Shown here: positions 7,404-15,040 of the stretch, piece after piece
Position numbering within the stretch: the first letter of the stretch is position 1
Layout: each line of letters begins with the position of its first letter
Assembly: GCA_002372815.1 (NCBI GenBank)
Contig: DFIR01000040.1
Location: forward strand, 1-46,365
Source: Lachnospiraceae bacterium UBA3692
GTDB taxonomy: Bacteria > Bacillota > Clostridia > Lachnospirales > Lachnospiraceae
Length of the DNA stretch: 46,365 bases
Direction: 5' to 3'
Position numbers and translations under genes: made by a program
Notes under the pieces: generated by a model
Told to the model about the DNA's origin: nothing
Seen by the model: only the letters and a program-made list of their open reading frames with translations
Database searches by the model: none

Positions 7404-9374
7404 TTGATCTCGATCCTCATCATCGTACCATACCCGGAAATGCAGGAAAAAGTGGAGTCCATCCTGGCGCAGCATCCGCCCGGCGAAGGCCTCCGCATAC
7501 GGACCGAGACCCATCCTGTCGAGGATACAGAGGGCATCGACCTATCTCCTTACGACGCGGTCATTGCCCGCGGCTATACCGCTTCCAATATCGGGAGCCG
7601 CCATCCCGACAAGCCGGTCATCCGCCTCAACGTCTCCGGTTACGACATCATCCGGGCGCTTGTGGAATGCAGGGACCGCTATGCGCCGGAGAAGATCGCC
7701 GTATTCGGCTTCCCGCAGCACCTTCTCGAGGTGCAGGGGCTCTCCGAAGCACTGTCCGTCCGCACGGAGATCTATCGCTCTACGGATCCGGGAGATCTGC
7801 CGGCCATGGTACGGCAGGCCATCAGCGACGGATGCGACGCGCTCATCGGAGGCTACAGCGCCAATATGGCCGCTGCCCGGGCCGGGATCCCTTCCGTGAT
7901 CGTGCGCACGGGCGAAGAGGCCGTGAACCTGGCGCTGGAAGTGGCTGTCCGCACCGTAGAGCGGGTCCGCGCCGAGCGGATCACATCCCAGATGTACAAG
8001 ACGGTCATCTATTCTTCAAGGGAAGGGATCCTCTATGTCGACAGCAGCGGGATCATCCGGGTCCGCAATCATCTGGTCCGCCGGATGAACGGGGACAGGA
8101 GCCTTATGAACCGCTCCCTGAAAGACGTGCTCCCCTATCTGGACGAGCCCTTTCAGGCAGTCCTTGCGACCAGACAGGAAGTGGAGGGACGTGTCCTGAA
8201 GATCCCCGCCACCGGGCTCACCGTCTCCGTATCCCTGCGTCCGGTCATGCTGGAGACGCAGGTCGCCGGCGTGGTGGTCACCTTCAGCGATATCACGGAG
8301 ATCCAGCGCCTGGAGGGACAGATCCGCCGCAAGCTCCATGAACACGGGCTGCAGGCAAGGTACCGGTTCGACGATATCCTGCACACGTCCGACGTCATGG
8401 ACCGGACCATCGGTACAGCCGCGAAATACGCGGTGACCAACGCAAATGTCATCCTGATCGGCGAAACGGGGACCGGCAAGGAGCTGTTCGCGCAGAGCAT
8501 CCATCAGGCGAGCCGCAGGTCCAAAGGACCTTTCGTCGCCATCAACTGCGCCGCGCTTCCGGAGAACCTGCTGGAGAGCGAGCTCTTCGGTTATGCGGAA
8601 GGGGCTTTCACCGGCGCCTCGAAAGGCGGCAAGATGGGTCTGTTCGAGCAGGCACACGGGGGGACTCTCTTCCTGGATGAGATCGAGGAGATCCCGCTCC
8701 CGACGCAGACCAAGCTCCTGCGGGTCCTCCAGGAGCGGCAGGTGCGACGGATCGGCGACCGCCGGGTGATCGACATCGACGTGCGCATCATCGCGGCGAC
8801 CAACGTCAGTATCCGGCAGCTCTGTGAGAGCGGACGCTTCCGTAGGGACCTGATGTACCGTCTGGATGTCCTGCGGCTGTATATCCCGCCGCTGCGCGAG
8901 CGCGGGGCGGATACGGAGATGCTCTTCCGGAAGCTGCTCGAAAGAGAATGCGCGCACAGCGGGCTGGCCGTCCCGCGGATCGATGAAGACGCGGTCGCGC
9001 TCCTGCGGACCTATCCGTTCTCCGGAAACATCCGGGAACTGCAGAACATCATCGAAAGGATCTGCGCGGTCAGCAGCGGCGGCAGCCTGTCCCCGGAAGA
9101 TCTCTCCGCGGTCCTGTTTCCGAAGGATCTGGAGCCCTTCCCGGCCGCGGAGCCCGGCAGTCTCCTTCCCGGCCTCGCGCCGTCCTCTGCCGGCCGCGAT
9201 GATCCGATGCCGGGATCTGCGCCTGTCTCCCCTTCCGAAGAGATGCCGGGATCCGAACGCGACCGCATCGTGCAGGCACTGGCGGCGTGCGGAGGCCGCC
9301 GCGGAGAAGCCGCTGCCCGGCTCGGTTTCGACCGGACCACCCTCTGGCGGAAGATGCGGAAGTATGGCCTGTGA
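7404..9374 (+). CDS. Sigma-54-dependent transcriptional activator, PrpR-N / PAS / AAA+ / Fis
   Basis: A 656-residue enhancer-binding protein. Residues 1 to about 190 form a PrpR_N-type ligand-sensing domain, and about 195-310 a PAS-like domain (SREGILYVDSSGIIRVRN). The AAA+ domain has Walker A GETGTGKE near 353, the sigma-54-contact loop GAFTGA near 400 and the Walker B region GGTLFLDEIEE. The C-terminus is a Fis-type helix-turn-helix (GGRRGEAAARLGFDRTTLWR). Translation starts at a TTG (7404): AAAGGAG sits 6 bases upstream and no ATG fits. It is flanked by sigma-54 promoters on both sides and so most likely activates the fusion gene and the gntP operon in response to a pathway intermediate. 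Confidence 0.93.
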   Translation: MISILIIVPYPEMQEKVESILAQHPPGEGLRIRTETHPVEDTEGIDLSPYDAVIARGYTASNIGSRHPDKPVIRLNVSGYDIIRALVECRDRYAPEKIAVFGFPQHLLEVQGLSEALSVRTEIYRSTDPGDLPAMVRQAISDGCDALIGGYSANMAAARAGIPSVIVRTGEEAVNLALEVAVRTVERVRAERITSQMYKTVIYSSREGILYVDSSGIIRVRNHLVRRMNGDRSLMNRSLKDVLPYLDEPFQAVLATRQEVEGRVLKIPATGLTVSVSLRPVMLETQVAGVVVTFSDITEIQRLEGQIRRKLHEHGLQARYRFDDILHTSDVMDRTIGTAAKYAVTNANVILIGETGTGKELFAQSIHQASRRSKGPFVAINCAALPENLLESELFGYAEGAFTGASKGGKMGLFEQAHGGTLFLDEIEEIPLPTQTKLLRVLQERQVRRIGDRRVIDIDVRIIAATNVSIRQLCESGRFRRDLMYRLDVLRLYIPPLRERGADTEMLFRKLLERECAHSGLAVPRIDEDAVALLRTYPFSGNIRELQNIIERICAVSSGGSLSPEDLSAVLFPKDLEPFPAAEPGSLLPGLAPSSAGRDDPMPGSAPVSPSEEMPGSERDRIVQALAACGGRRGEAAARLGFDRTTLWRKMRKYGL

Positions 9375-9403
9375 TGCTGCATCCCGTTGCAGACAGTATT
9401 GTT

Positions 9404-9441
9404 GCGTTGCAGTGTTTCGCTATTCAGAGACGCTGCAACGC
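9404..9441. promoter_or_regulatory. Upstream activator site before the gntP operon
   Basis: GCGTTGCAG (9404-9412) and CTGCAACGC (9433-9441) form a perfect 9-bp inverted repeat about 75-110 bases upstream of the -24/-12 promoter. Further GTTGCAG words lie just upstream (9386-9392). The core matches the site upstream of the fusion gene. Confidence 0.65.
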
Positions 9442-9511
9442 TGTTTTGCATCATTTTTTCGCATGTTTCCAAAAAAACGTGCAAAAATACTATTTTTAGC
9501 CCTCTTTTTTC

Positions 9512-9526
9512 TGGCACGCCATTTGC
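9512..9526 (+). promoter_or_regulatory. Sigma-54 promoter of the gntP operon
   Basis: TGGCAC, then 5 bases, then TTGC (followed by T): a full match to the -24/-12 consensus. The start site is expected near 9538, about 40 bases before the gntP start. It is downstream of the activator gene and its binding site. Confidence 0.9.
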
Positions 9527-9579
9527 TTATTACTCCGGCAGACGCTTCACCAGACACACTGAAAAGGAGGATATGTAAA

Positions 9580-10905
9580 ATGTCAACAGCTTATGTACTC
9601 ATCGTCTTCGCGATCGCCATTGCACTGATGATCGTGCTCATCTCCAAGTTCCACGTCAACGCCTCCATGGGTATCCTGATCGCTGCGCTCGCGCTTGCCA
9701 TTGCGCTGCACACCCCCTGGCAGGATATCGAAGGAACGATCAATTCCGGATTCTCCGGCACCATCAAGAGCGTCGCGATCGTGATCTTCCTCGGATGTAC
9801 CATGGGTACTGTCCTCGAGAAGACAGGCGCGGCCATCACGATCACCAAGTGGGCGATCAGCCTGGTCGGTGAGAAGAATATCATCTGGGCTATCGCCCTG
9901 GCTTCCGCGATCCTCGGCATCCCGATCTTCGCCGACACCGTCGTGATCCTGCTGGTCCCGATCGTTTCCCTGCTGGCTGTCCGTACCGGCAAGTCCATGA
10001 TGAGCTACGGCGCTGCACTCTATCTCGGCGCCCTCGTCACCGCTTCCCTCGTCCCTCCGACACCCGGTCCGGTCTCCGCGGCTGCGCTCCTGCATGTGCC
10101 GCTGGGCCAGGCGATCCTCTGGGGCGTCATCGTTGCCATCCCTTCCGTCATCGCCGCGACCTTCTACTGCATGACGCTGAAAGAGCCCGTCTCCCCGAAA
10201 CAGGAGATCCTTGACGCCGCAAAAGAAGCTGAGAACATGCAGCTTCCTTCCCTCACCAAGTCCCTGATGCCGATCATCGTTCCGCTGATCCTGATCCTGA
10301 TCAACACCGCTGTGTCCGTCATGATGCCCGAGAGCGGATTCGCCAACTTCATGGCCTTCATCGGCAGCCCGCTGGCAGCTCTGTTCACCGGATGTCTCCT
10401 GTCCCTCACCCTCACCGGTGACAAGTGGAAGACTCCCGAAGTTCTCGACAAGTGGGTCGGCGAAGGCACTGTCGCCGCTGCTATGCCGATCGTCGTCACC
10501 GGTATGGGCGGTGCGCTGGCTACATTCGTAAAGAACGCGGGTGTTGCCGACCAGATCGCGGCGATCGTCGCCGAGTCCCCGTTCCCCGCGATCCTGATCC
10601 CGATCATCATCGCAGCCCTGATCCATGTCATTACCGGCTCCAACGCTCTCGGCGTCATGACTGCCGCCGCCCTCGTTGAGCCCATGCTGGCCACCCTCGG
10701 CATCTCCCCCGTCGCCGCTTTCCTTGCCTGCGGCACCGGCGCCCTGATGTTCAAGCACGCCAACTCCTCCGGTTTCTGGGTAACTGTTTCCATGTCCAAC
10801 ATGAACGTCAGCCAGGGTATCCGCGCGGTCGGCGGTGCTTCCACCGTAGCCGGCTTCACCGGAGCCGTCATCACCTGCATCTTAGTCGCGCTGCATGTGA
10901 TCTGA
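9580..10905 (+). CDS. GntP-family sugar-acid:H+ symporter
   Basis: A 441-residue integral membrane permease with about 12 hydrophobic segments along its whole length, and the family blocks HTPWQDIEGTINSGFSGTIKSVAIVIFLG and SLVPPTPGPVSAAALL. The GntP family imports gluconate, idonate, D-serine and related hydroxy acids. Its place beside a C4 sugar-acid kinase/decarboxylase suggests it brings in the pathway substrate. It starts at ATG 9580 behind AAAAGGAGG. It is the first gene of a sigma-54-driven operon with the two dehydrogenases that follow. Confidence 0.92.
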   Translation: MSTAYVLIVFAIAIALMIVLISKFHVNASMGILIAALALAIALHTPWQDIEGTINSGFSGTIKSVAIVIFLGCTMGTVLEKTGAAITITKWAISLVGEKNIIWAIALASAILGIPIFADTVVILLVPIVSLLAVRTGKSMMSYGAALYLGALVTASLVPPTPGPVSAAALLHVPLGQAILWGVIVAIPSVIAATFYCMTLKEPVSPKQEILDAAKEAENMQLPSLTKSLMPIIVPLILILINTAVSVMMPESGFANFMAFIGSPLAALFTGCLLSLTLTGDKWKTPEVLDKWVGEGTVAAAMPIVVTGMGGALATFVKNAGVADQIAAIVAESPFPAILIPIIIAALIHVITGSNALGVMTAAALVEPMLATLGISPVAAFLACGTGALMFKHANSSGFWVTVSMSNMNVSQGIRAVGGASTVAGFTGAVITCILVALHVI

Positions 10906-10935
10906 TGACAGGCTGCTGACCAAATGACCCCCATC

Positions 10936-10979
10936 TGTGCCGGATCCTCCTCTTTTCTCCCGGCTCCGGCACATTTTCC
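10936..10979 (+). terminator. Weak hairpin between gntP and the dehydrogenase
   Basis: TGTGCCGG (10936-10943) pairs with CCGGCACA (10966-10973) across a 22-base pyrimidine-rich loop, followed by TTTTCCT. It could be a leaky terminator that lowers expression of the downstream dehydrogenases relative to the transporter, or a 3' stabilising hairpin. The following gene has its own strong RBS and no clear promoter. Confidence 0.4.
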
Positions 10980-11003
10980 TAAAAAAGCTTAAGGAGGCAG
11001 ATC

Positions 11004-11993
11004 ATGGAGAAATTCGTTACAAGAGCAGCCCGCCTGAACGGCCCTTACGACATTGAACTCATCGAGCGCGAACTCGTCTGTGAAGAAGACGATATCATCG
11101 TCAGGAACCACATGATCGGCATCTGCGGTTCCGACAAGAACTTCTACCGCGGCTTCATGCCCCCGCAGACCGCCGAGTTCCGCCAGAAACCGGAATTTCC
11201 TTTCCTTCTCGGCCACGAGAGCGGCGGCACGGTCGTGGCGGTCGGCGACAAAGTCACCGATTACAAAGTCGGCGACAAGGTCATGGCCTTCGGTTGGAAC
11301 AACAACTTTGCCGATTATTTCAAGTCCAAAGCTTTCCAGCTCCAGCCCGTCCCGGAAGGCCTGGATATGGACATCGCAGCTCTTGGTGAACCCACCGCCT
11401 GCGCCATGTTCTCCGGCCTCAATTCCGGCGTGCAGCTCGGTGACACCGTCGTCGTGATGGGCGCCGGCTATGCCGGACAGATCATCGCCCAGTGCTCCAA
11501 GCTCAAAGGTGCCTATCAGGTCATCGTTGTAGACGTCCTCGAGGGCAAGCTGAACCTGGCCAAAGCACTCGGCGCGGATATCGTGATCAACTCCCGCGAA
11601 GAGGATCCCGTCGAGAAGGTCAAGGCCCTGACCGGCGGCCGCGGCTGTGACGTGGTCGTGGAAGCGGCCGGCACCGCCGAGTCCTTCAACGCCGCCAGCG
11701 CCATGCTCCGCCACAACGGCAAGTTCGTCTTCTACAGCTGGGTGACCACTCCCGTCACGCTCAACATCAGCCGCTGGCACGATGACGGCCTGGAGTTCGT
11801 CAATACCTGCCTCGTCCATCACACCTGGCAGGAGAGATTCGTCTGGGTCCCCGACACGATGCGCCCGATCATCCAGGGTTCTGTCAAGATCAAGCCTCTG
11901 TTCACGGACATCCTTCCGCTTGCGGACCTGAAGCAGGGCTTTGACCTCGCGGACAAGAACGACGCCGCGATCAAGATCGCGTTCCGCCCCTGA
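11004..11993 (+). CDS. Zinc-dependent alcohol dehydrogenase (MDR family)
   Basis: A 329-residue medium-chain dehydrogenase. Catalytic zinc ligands are expected at the cysteine of MIGICGSDKNF, the histidine of LLGHESGG and the glutamate of ALGEPTACAM. The cofactor fold has GAGYAGQI. The four-cysteine structural-zinc lobe typical of many family members is missing, which explains the short length. RBS AAGGAGG. As the second gene of the gntP operon it probably oxidises the imported polyol or acid to the keto form used further down the pathway. Substrate not determined. Confidence 0.88.
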   Translation: MEKFVTRAARLNGPYDIELIERELVCEEDDIIVRNHMIGICGSDKNFYRGFMPPQTAEFRQKPEFPFLLGHESGGTVVAVGDKVTDYKVGDKVMAFGWNNNFADYFKSKAFQLQPVPEGLDMDIAALGEPTACAMFSGLNSGVQLGDTVVVMGAGYAGQIIAQCSKLKGAYQVIVVDVLEGKLNLAKALGADIVINSREEDPVEKVKALTGGRGCDVVVEAAGTAESFNAASAMLRHNGKFVFYSWVTTPVTLNISRWHDDGLEFVNTCLVHHTWQERFVWVPDTMRPIIQGSVKIKPLFTDILPLADLKQGFDLADKNDAAIKIAFRP

Positions 11994-12044
11994 TCCCTGA
12001 CTACAGAAACTGCTGCAATAGATTTCATCCCACGGAGGACGATC

Positions 12045-13415
12045 ATGGATTATACAAAGCTTCTGAATGACAAGAGCGGCAAAGTATCCCGCGTAGGCAT
12101 CATCGGCGCGACCAAAGGGTATGGCTATACCCTGCTGGCCCAGATCCCGACCGTAGCGCACATGCAGCTGCGCGTGATCTGCTCCCGCCACACCGACGAG
12201 TGCGTGGATGTCCTGACAGAGATCGGCTACGACCCCGCGTCTATCGTCGTCTGCCGCACGGAGGAAGAGATCCGCGCCGCGGCGGAAGACGTCATCATTG
12301 TCACCCCCGATTATCGCCTGGTCATGGAATGCGGGATCACCGCGATGGTGGAATGCACCGGCAACACGAAGGTGAGTTCCGACGCCGCCATGATCGCCCT
12401 CAAAAAGGGCATCAACGTCTACATGGTCTCCAAGGAGACCGACTCCGTCTGCGGGCCGATCCTGCACCAGATGGCGGAGAAGTACGGCGCGGTCTACTCC
12501 CTCGTCAACGGCGACCAGCCCCGCAACCTTCTCGACCTTTACTCCTGGGCCCAGGTGCTCGGACTGGAAGTCGTCTGCGCGGGCAAGTCCAGCGAGTATG
12601 ACTTCGTCTGGGACAGGGAGACCGGCTCCTTCACCTACATGGACGGCGAACACGAGAGCGAGGCGCTGCCGGAGCTCGCGCAGTACTGGCACTATGAGGG
12701 CACGGAGACGCTGAAGGGCCGCGACAGCCTGCTTGAGAAATACCGCGAGGTGATCTCGGCAGACCTGTGCGAGATGAACCTGGTCTCCAACGTCAGCGGA
12801 CTGGTCCCCTCGAGGCCGTTCCTGAACTATCCCATCGCCAAGATCAGCGAGCTGGCCGACATCTTCATCCCGAAGGAGGACGGCGGCATCCTGGACAGGA
12901 CCGGCGTAGTGGATGTTTTCTACAATCTCCGCGAGAAGGATGAAGCGAGCTTCTGCGGCGGCGAGTTCATCGTCGTCCGCTGCCGCGACGAGAAGATGTG
13001 GGACCTCCTGGCTGCCAAGGGCCACGTCATGAGCAAAGACAACAAGTACTGCTGCATCTACTACCCCTACCACTACATGGGTCTGGAGACACCTCTCTCG
13101 ATCCTTCTGGGCGACCTGATGGGCGTCGGCGGGCACCCGGAGTGCCGCCAGGTGACCATCATGGCCGGCGTCGCCGACAGGGACCTTCCCGCCGGCACAG
13201 AGCTGAAAGTCTACGGCCATCATCACCAGATCGATGGCCTCACGCCGGAACTTCTGGTACGCGCGGATGTCGGCGATGCCGCGCCGTTCTACCTCCTCAA
13301 CGGAGCCGTCCTCCGGCAGGATGTAAAGAAGGGCCAGCCTGTGACCCTGCAGGACGTGGACCTCTCCGGTCTGTCGACCTACGCACTGTTCCTGGAAGGA
13401 CTGAAACTGGGCTGA
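12045..13415 (+). CDS. NAD(P)-dependent oxidoreductase with C-terminal SAF domain (homoserine-dehydrogenase-like)
   Basis: A 456-residue protein. The N-terminal Rossmann fold contains VGIIGATKGYGYTLL (about 17-31) and the strand VECTGNTKVSSDAA, as in homoserine-dehydrogenase-like proteins. The C-terminal part, from about residue 370 (GVADRDLPAGTELKVYG), looks like a SAF domain. Proteins of this shape are found in sugar-acid and polyol loci and are often mislabelled as homoserine dehydrogenase or FlgA. No reaction can be assigned with confidence; an oxidation or isomerisation feeding the kinase/decarboxylase is inferred from position. RBS GGAGG; 51 bases after the dehydrogenase; ends before a strong terminator. 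Confidence 0.8.
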   Translation: MDYTKLLNDKSGKVSRVGIIGATKGYGYTLLAQIPTVAHMQLRVICSRHTDECVDVLTEIGYDPASIVVCRTEEEIRAAAEDVIIVTPDYRLVMECGITAMVECTGNTKVSSDAAMIALKKGINVYMVSKETDSVCGPILHQMAEKYGAVYSLVNGDQPRNLLDLYSWAQVLGLEVVCAGKSSEYDFVWDRETGSFTYMDGEHESEALPELAQYWHYEGTETLKGRDSLLEKYREVISADLCEMNLVSNVSGLVPSRPFLNYPIAKISELADIFIPKEDGGILDRTGVVDVFYNLREKDEASFCGGEFIVVRCRDEKMWDLLAAKGHVMSKDNKYCCIYYPYHYMGLETPLSILLGDLMGVGGHPECRQVTIMAGVADRDLPAGTELKVYGHHHQIDGLTPELLVRADVGDAAPFYLLNGAVLRQDVKKGQPVTLQDVDLSGLSTYALFLEGLKLG

Positions 13416-13462
13416 GCCGAAAAAAAAGACCTGCCGCAGTGTATCGGGCAGAGCCATTGAAA

Positions 13463-13507
13463 AAGGGATGCCGAAGCGATCCTCTTCGGCATCCCTTTGT
13501 TTTTTAT
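13463..13507. terminator. Strong intrinsic terminator of the gntP operon
   Basis: A 15-bp perfect stem, AAAGGGATGCCGAAG (13463-13477) and its complement (13485-13499), followed by G and TTTTTT. The A-rich left arm also makes it usable by the convergent DUF3737 gene, whose stop codon lies in the T-run. Confidence 0.92.
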
Positions 13508-14358
13508 TTTCTTACGATCACTTCCCCGGTGCACTCCATGACCGGATTCTCGCGGATGATCTCCCCGACGCTGTCGCAGACGATCCGTCCGGAGCGGGGG
13601 TTCTTCACGGAGAGGATGTGGCCCTTCACGTCGGCGTCCACATCCGAGTACTCGAAGGACAGGTCCGTCTCCTCCATGGTGCAGTTCACCAGCTTCAGGT
13701 TCCTGCAGTAGCAGAGGGGCTGGGTGCCGATGATCCGGCAGTTCTCCAGGGTCAGGCCGTCCGAGAACCAGGCCAGGTACTCGCCCTTCACGGTGCTGTT
13801 GCGGACCGTGACGTTCTTACTGTGCCAGAAGGCGTCCTTGGTATCCAGGATGCTGTCCTCGATCAGCAGGTTCTCCACGTACTGGAAGGAGTATTTCCCG
13901 TGCATGTGCACGTTCTTCAGCGTGATGTCCCGGCAGTCCAGGAAGAGGTACTCCGCTGTGATCTCCGAATCCTTGAGGGAGATGCCGCTGCTCTTCCAAC
14001 CGAACTCCGGGGAGTTGATCCGGCAGTTCTCGATCGCGATGTTCTCACACTCGCGCACAGCCTTGATGCCGCCGAGCTCGCAGTTCCGGATCACGCCGTC
14101 CCGCGCGTACCAGATGGCCGCCCTGGTCAGCTCGTCCATGGCCGACCGCTCCATCTCGAAGCCCTGCACGTGCCACAGCGGGTAGCGAAGGGAGAATTTT
14201 GTATCCGTCACCCGGATGTCCCGCGCCTCCTTCAGTACGGACTCCCCGTCCGCAGGGCCTGCAAAAATGCATTCCGCAACATCCGTATGTTTCGCGTTGT
14301 AGAGCGCCCGCTCCTCGTCAAACTGCTGTCCTCTGATTTCCGTTCTCTGACTGTTCAT
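13504..14358 (-). CDS. DUF3737 family protein, right-handed beta-helix
   Basis: A 284-residue soluble protein built of short repeats of about 20 residues with N/D-C-x-I/F ladders (VIRNCELGGI, NIAIENCRI, LTLENCRIIG, LKLVNCTMEET), typical of a right-handed beta-helix of the DUF3737 family. There is no signal peptide. The biochemical role of the family is not known to me; it is widespread in gut Firmicutes and has a pectate-lyase-like shape without an evident catalytic site. The start at 14358 was preferred because AGGAT and an upstream GGAG precede it; the frame extends 19 codons further upstream. It is divergent from the methyltransferase gene. Confidence 0.8.
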   Translation of the reverse strand: MNSQRTEIRGQQFDEERALYNAKHTDVAECIFAGPADGESVLKEARDIRVTDTKFSLRYPLWHVQGFEMERSAMDELTRAAIWYARDGVIRNCELGGIKAVRECENIAIENCRINSPEFGWKSSGISLKDSEITAEYLFLDCRDITLKNVHMHGKYSFQYVENLLIEDSILDTKDAFWHSKNVTVRNSTVKGEYLAWFSDGLTLENCRIIGTQPLCYCRNLKLVNCTMEETDLSFEYSDVDADVKGHILSVKNPRSGRIVCDSVGEIIRENPVMECTGEVIVRK

Positions 14359-14416
14359 ATCCTGTCTGCTCCATGTATGTTGATCGTTGTCCTGTCGTCT
14401 GTCTGCCGGCGGCATA

Positions 14417-14425
14417 TGCTATAAT
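14417..14425 (+). promoter_or_regulatory. Extended -10 promoter for the methyltransferase gene
   Basis: TGCTATAAT is a perfect TGnTATAAT extended -10 element, about 50 bases before the start at 14476. The -35 region is poor, as is usual with an extended -10. Confidence 0.6.
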
Positions 14426-14475
14426 ACTATAACCACATGACGGCTGACAGACAAGTCCTGTTCCGGGAGGTACCT

Positions 14476-15018
14476 ATGACGACCCGCCTGTATTCCTGTC
14501 ACTCCCCGCTCGGCCCCATCACACTGGCCAGTGACGGTATATTCCTGACCGGTCTCTGGTTCGACGGGCAGAAATATTTCGGGGCGACGGCCGGCCCATC
14601 ACCTGTGCGCGATGACGGCTCGCTTCCCGCCTTCGCGGAGACGGTCCGATGGCTGGACCTTTATTTTTCCGGGGTGTGCCCGGATTTTCTGCCGCCCCTG
14701 TCCATAGAGGCGCTGCCCGGCTCCGCATTCCGCAGATCGGTCTGGAAGATCCTGCTGACCATCCCGTACGGGCAGACCGTGACCTACGGGGAGATCGCGG
14801 CGAGGCTTGCCGCACAGCGCACCTCCGCGTCTGTGCACTCTGTCCCGGGAGGGTCACTGGCCCGCGCCGTCGGCACCGCCGTCGGGCACAATCCGGTCTC
14901 CCTGGTCATCCCCTGCCACCGTGTGCTGGGCGCCGGCGGAAAGCTGACGGGCTACGCCGGCGGACTGGACCGCAAAGAGAAGCTCCTCGCCCTGGAATCC
15001 GGGGCGTATCCCTTCTGA
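14476..15018 (+). CDS. ogt: Methylated-DNA--[protein]-cysteine S-methyltransferase
   Basis: A 180-residue suicide DNA-repair protein that takes alkyl groups from O6-alkylguanine. The active site is PCHRV, with C147 as acceptor, preceded by VGTAVGHNPVSLVI. The DNA-binding helix is in PYGQTVTYGEIA. The N-terminal ribonuclease-H-like part is complete, so this is a normal Ogt/MGMT-type enzyme without an Ada regulatory domain. The start at 14476 has GGGAGGT upstream. The stop is only 22 bases from the convergent mfd stop, with no separate terminator. Confidence 0.93.
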   Translation: MTTRLYSCHSPLGPITLASDGIFLTGLWFDGQKYFGATAGPSPVRDDGSLPAFAETVRWLDLYFSGVCPDFLPPLSIEALPGSAFRRSVWKILLTIPYGQTVTYGEIAARLAAQRTSASVHSVPGGSLARAVGTAVGHNPVSLVIPCHRVLGAGGKLTGYAGGLDRKEKLLALESGAYPF

Positions 15019-15040
15019 CCCGTCCCGGCTGTCCGTGCCG

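Noticed and set aside
9583..10758. A 391-codon minus-strand open frame
   Set aside because: Antisense to gntP; its Asp/Gly/Arg-rich composition is typical of the reverse of a membrane protein gene.
10989..13457. An 822-codon minus-strand open frame
   Set aside because: It covers two clear plus-strand dehydrogenase genes and a terminator; antisense artefact.
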